A DNA stretch of 32,203 bases from assembly GCA_022340285.1 (NCBI GenBank), contig JAJDOG010000106.1, forward strand, positions 1 to 32,203, read 5' to 3'. Source of the stretch: Betaproteobacteria bacterium (GTDB lineage: Bacteria; Pseudomonadota; Gammaproteobacteria; Burkholderiales; SG8-39). This document shows positions 29,922-32,203 of this stretch, one piece after another; position 1 is the stretch's first letter, and the number at the start of each line of letters is the position of its first letter. The translations under genes and the position numbers were made by a program. The notes beneath the pieces were generated by a model. It worked only from the letters and a program-made list of their open reading frames with translations. It searched no databases and was not told where the DNA came from.

Positions 29922-31041
29922 CGGCTTCTCCCAGATCGAGATATCCGGACCGGTACCAAGTGTAGAGCAGCTCTGCAGCGTCTTCCGCGGGAAAAATTCC
30001 TGGTTCGAGGGCGCGCCGGTCGGCGAGGCGCGCGAGGAGAGCCCGGCCGTGCCGGGCCGTAACCGATTCACCGTTTACGAAAAACTGCCTGCCGCGGTAG
30101 AGCATGATGGTCGCTGCCGCCAGATGGAGCCCACGCCGCGCGGTCATGCGCACGAATCGTTGCTTGCCCGGCAGTCGCGTTGGTCGCTCGAATCGGACGT
30201 GGGATTTCGGTTCGCTGAGGTGGCATCCCACGAACTCCCGGACGTCGGACAGCGAAACCGGAAATCCGTGCAGCAGGCGTGCGTATCTCTCGATCAAATC
30301 GTCGCTGAGCCGTGCCGGATGACGTTGCGGCTTCAGGCCCGGATCCGCGTAGATACCTTTCCGACTGACGCGATCCTCCAGAAACTGCAGGTAGGCAATG
30401 GCAAGCTCCTGCGCGGTGGGCGCGCGAAATCCGATCGAGTAGGTCACGCTGGGCGCAAGGGCGGTTCCATCGTGCGCCCAGCCCGGGGGAAGGTAGAGGA
30501 GATCCCCCGTCTCGAGCACCCACTCCTGCTCGGGTCGAAAGTCCGCGAGGATCTTCAGCGGCGCGCGTGCGGTGAGCCGGTACGGGCGCGGCCGCGCGAT
30601 CCGCCAACGACGCCGTCCTTTCCCTTGCAGGAGGAATACATCGTACGAATCGACGTGCGGTCCGACGCCGCCTCCGGGCGCGGCATAGCTCACCATGACG
30701 TCGTCGAGCCGGGCGTAGGACGCGAAGGCAAATCTACGCATGAGGCGGTCCACCCCCGGTGCGACCAGATTGACGCCCTGCACGAGCAGCGTCCAGCGCG
30801 AATCCGGCATGCGCGCGAACGTCGCGCGCGAGAAGGGCCCGTGCTCGAGCCTCCATTCCCGTGCACTTCGCCGTACCAGGCGCGATTCGACCTCGCCATG
30901 CGAGGCTAGCCGGAAGAGTTCTGCGACGCCGAGGGGTTCGCGGAAGTCGGGAATCGCGCCGCGCACGACGAGCGGTCGGCGTTGCCAGTGGCGGGCGAGG
31001 AAGACGCGCGGCGTGAGCCCGCCGAGCAGCGCGAAGGGCAT
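29914..31041 (-). CDS. roxA: RoxA/YcfD-like ribosomal oxygenase (JmjC/cupin)
   Basis: A 2-oxoglutarate- and Fe(II)-dependent oxygenase of the type that hydroxylates an arginine of ribosomal protein L16; 375 residues. The iron ligands are His129 and Asp131 in GPHVDSYDVFLLQ, with His190 in YLPPGWAHDG, positions equivalent to E. coli RoxA. The N-terminus FLARHWQRRPLVVRGAIP and the C-terminal winged-helix-like part (about 215-375) also fit. The start at 31041 has no ribosome-binding site; a TATAAT box six bases upstream suggests a leaderless mRNA. Divergent from the peroxiredoxin gene. Confidence 0.9.
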   Translation of the reverse strand: MPFALLGGLTPRVFLARHWQRRPLVVRGAIPDFREPLGVAELFRLASHGEVESRLVRRSAREWRLEHGPFSRATFARMPDSRWTLLVQGVNLVAPGVDRLMRRFAFASYARLDDVMVSYAAPGGGVGPHVDSYDVFLLQGKGRRRWRIARPRPYRLTARAPLKILADFRPEQEWVLETGDLLYLPPGWAHDGTALAPSVTYSIGFRAPTAQELAIAYLQFLEDRVSRKGIYADPGLKPQRHPARLSDDLIERYARLLHGFPVSLSDVREFVGCHLSEPKSHVRFERPTRLPGKQRFVRMTARRGLHLAAATIMLYRGRQFFVNGESVTARHGRALLARLADRRALEPGIFPAEDAAELLYTWYRSGYLDLGEADG

Positions 31042-31047
31042 CGCGAA

Positions 31048-31053
31048 ATTATA
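31048..31053 (-). promoter_or_regulatory. TATAAT box adjoining roxA start
   Basis: On the minus strand TATAAT is followed by six bases and the ATG, so transcription would start at or next to the A of the start codon. No convincing -35 hexamer is present 16-18 bp upstream. Confidence 0.5.
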
Positions 31054-31067
31054 GGCGGTTGCAACGC

Positions 31068-31095
31068 TTTACGTGTCGCGAAACTGGTTTAGAAT
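31068..31095 (+). promoter_or_regulatory. Sigma-70-like promoter of the peroxiredoxin gene
   Basis: TTTACG (31068-31073) and TAGAAT (31090-31095) are separated by 16 bp. The start point would lie near 31102, 19 bases before the ATG. It overlaps the divergent roxA promoter region. Confidence 0.45.
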
Positions 31096-31120
31096 CGCCG
31101 CGACTCTCAGGTAGCGACAC

Positions 31121-31591
31121 ATGATCGAGCCCGGACAAGCTGCACCGCAGTTCTCCCTGCCGGATGCCGATATGGAGACGGTAAGCCTCGCGAAGCTGAA
31201 GGGCCGCAAGAACGTGGTCCTCTACTTCTACGCGAAGGACGGCACGCCGGCCTGTACCCTCATGGCGATCGAATTCAGCGACCACGAGGATCAGTTCGCG
31301 GCGGAGGACTGCGTCGTGATGGGTATCTCCTGCGACGACTGCATTACGCACGCGGAGTTTCGCGACGAGAATGGTCTGTCGATTACGCTTCTTGCCGACG
31401 CGGAGGGCGAGGTTTGCCGTAAGTACGGTGTCTGGCGCGACCCGGAATCCGACGGGCAGCGCCGGAGCTGCGTGGTGCGGTCCACATTCGTGATCGACAA
31501 GAAGGGCATGGTGCGCCATGCGCTCTACGGTGTGACGCCACGCGGTCACGCCGAGGATGTGCTGGAGCTCGTTCGCGGACTGCGCGAGTGA
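31121..31591 (+). CDS. bcp: Bcp-type peroxiredoxin
   Basis: A thiol peroxidase that reduces hydrogen peroxide and organic peroxides in the cytoplasm; 156 residues. The peroxidatic motif is TPACT with Cys45, within LYFYAKDGTPACT, and the conserved Arg is near 120 in VRSTFVID. The resolving cysteine that E. coli Bcp has five residues later (Cys50) is replaced by Ile. Other cysteines (64, 71, 74, 99, 117) could take over, with GISCDDC at 68-74 a good candidate. The ATG at 31121 follows a modest AGG-containing site. The stop overlaps the FKBP gene as GTGA. Confidence 0.92.
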   Translation: MIEPGQAAPQFSLPDADMETVSLAKLKGRKNVVLYFYAKDGTPACTLMAIEFSDHEDQFAAEDCVVMGISCDDCITHAEFRDENGLSITLLADAEGEVCRKYGVWRDPESDGQRRSCVVRSTFVIDKKGMVRHALYGVTPRGHAEDVLELVRGLRE

Positions 31592-32094
31592 AGATCGCGA
31601 AGGATACGGTCGTTTCGCTCGATGTCGAGCTGGCCGACTTGTGGGGTAACGTGCTCGAGCGTTCGGAGGAACCCGTCCTTTATCTGCACGGGGGCTACGA
31701 CGATCTGCTCCCGGCGGTCGAGGCTGCGCTCGAAGGCAAGCAGCCGGGCGCGCGGCTGGAAGTGCGGCTCGAACCCGAGGACGCGTACGGGGAGTACGAC
31801 GCCGCCCTGGTCCGGGTGGAGGAGCGCGCGCGGTTTCCCGAGACGCTTGAAGTCGGCATGCAATTCGAGGGGGTCCCCGGCGATGACACGCCTGGCGATG
31901 ACGTCGATGCGACCATCTATCGGGTCACGGACATCGCGGAAGGCAAGGTCGTTCTGGACGGAAATCACCCTTATGCAGGCGTTGCGATCAAATTCACCTG
32001 CGCGGTCCGGGAAGTGCGTCGGGCGAGTCCGGACGAGATTGCTCGCCGCGGTGTGGACGGACCGAATGCGGTGGCCCTGCAGATCGAGAAGTAG
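31588..32094 (+). CDS. SlyD-like FKBP peptidyl-prolyl isomerase
   Basis: A prolyl cis-trans isomerase and chaperone of the SlyD type, 168 residues. The FKBP core is split by an insert-in-flap domain: LDVELADLWGNVLERSEEPVLYLHGGYDDLLPAVEAALEGKQPGARLEVRLEPEDAYGEYD, then VGMQFEG and GNHPYAGVAIKFTCAVREVRRAS. The histidine-rich metal-binding tail of E. coli SlyD is missing, so nickel handling is unlikely. The start is GTG at 31588, overlapping the peroxiredoxin stop, which implies coupled translation of a peroxidase and a folding helper. Confidence 0.9.
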   Translation: MKIAKDTVVSLDVELADLWGNVLERSEEPVLYLHGGYDDLLPAVEAALEGKQPGARLEVRLEPEDAYGEYDAALVRVEERARFPETLEVGMQFEGVPGDDTPGDDVDATIYRVTDIAEGKVVLDGNHPYAGVAIKFTCAVREVRRASPDEIARRGVDGPNAVALQIEK

Positions 32095-32139
32095 AGCCAG
32101 TCACCGGGTGGCGGCGCCGCACGGACTGAAGGGAAACCT

Positions 32140-32203
32140 CTAGACTGCGCCCCGGTTCAGCAGGGCGCGCGCCACGTCGACCAGCTCACCCGCGGTGAGG
32201 CCG
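32140..32203 (-). CDS. 3' end of a minus-strand gene leaving the window
   Basis: An open frame enters from the right edge and ends at TAG (32140-32142). The last residues read GLTAGELVDVARALLNRGAV. Too little is present to name the product. It converges on the SlyD-like gene across a 45-bp gap. Confidence 0.55.
   Translation of the reverse strand, partial: GLTAGELVDVARALLNRGAV

Noticed and set aside
29869-30909. 346-codon plus-strand frame opposite roxA
   Set aside because: Antisense shadow; the minus strand has the His-Asp-His iron site.

Overview
The window is GC-rich, densely coded bacterial chromosome with both strands used in short operons. It looks like a betaproteobacterium. The support is the N-degron transferase pair aat-bpt, a DUF3422 membrane protein, the dapA-bamC-metallo-hydrolase block, a RoxA/YcfD-type ribosomal oxygenase and a tRNA-Arg(CCT) with encoded CCA. 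This placement is inferred from gene content and order; no rRNA or other marker is present to fix it. I saw no integrase, insertion sequence, CRISPR array or phage gene.

Layout. 1-1853 (minus): a Tat-signal Rieske protein, aat and a window-truncated bpt. 1997-4908: a Nudix hydrolase diverging from a MoxR-type ATPase paired with a VWA/metallopeptidase-like protein (DUF2201 type). 5127-5741: a YqgE/AlgH-family protein that unusually has a signal peptide, with a sigma-54-like promoter upstream. 5742-6065: a gene-poor stretch full of palindromes (a hairpin terminator, a 22-bp direct repeat forming two hairpins, and a REP-like double hairpin). 6066-9507 (minus): HAD-type dehalogenase, SDR and acetoacetyl-CoA synthetase. 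9731-12702: an acyl-CoA synthetase and DUF3422. 12718-13938: a MaoC-like hydratase diverging from a zeta-class GST (maiA).

14035-16471 (minus) is a compact sulfur-relay operon: DsrE-like protein, TusA-like protein, sulfide:quinone-reductase-like flavoprotein and DUF1641 protein. A perfect FNR/CRP-type dyad lies upstream. 16669-20808 (minus) is a complete carbohydrate-type ABC importer (ATPase, binding protein, two permeases) with every junction overlapping by 4 nt. 21060-26459 contains four separate SAM-methyltransferase-fold genes (one with a signal peptide), tRNA-Arg, an aldehyde dehydrogenase of the P5C-dehydrogenase type, a DUF924 protein and a 15-codon minus-strand ORF. 26537-29407 is dapA-bamC-metallo-hydrolase. 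29412-31041 (minus) is a RoxA-like oxygenase plus a small unknown protein. 31121-32094 is a Bcp-type peroxiredoxin coupled to a SlyD-like FKBP. A partial minus-strand gene runs off the right edge.

The points I would look at first are the sulfur-relay operon with its FNR-like operator, the exported YqgE with its sigma-54-like promoter, the MoxR/VWA-metallopeptidase pair, the signal-bearing methyltransferase, and the palindromic elements at 5762-6055.
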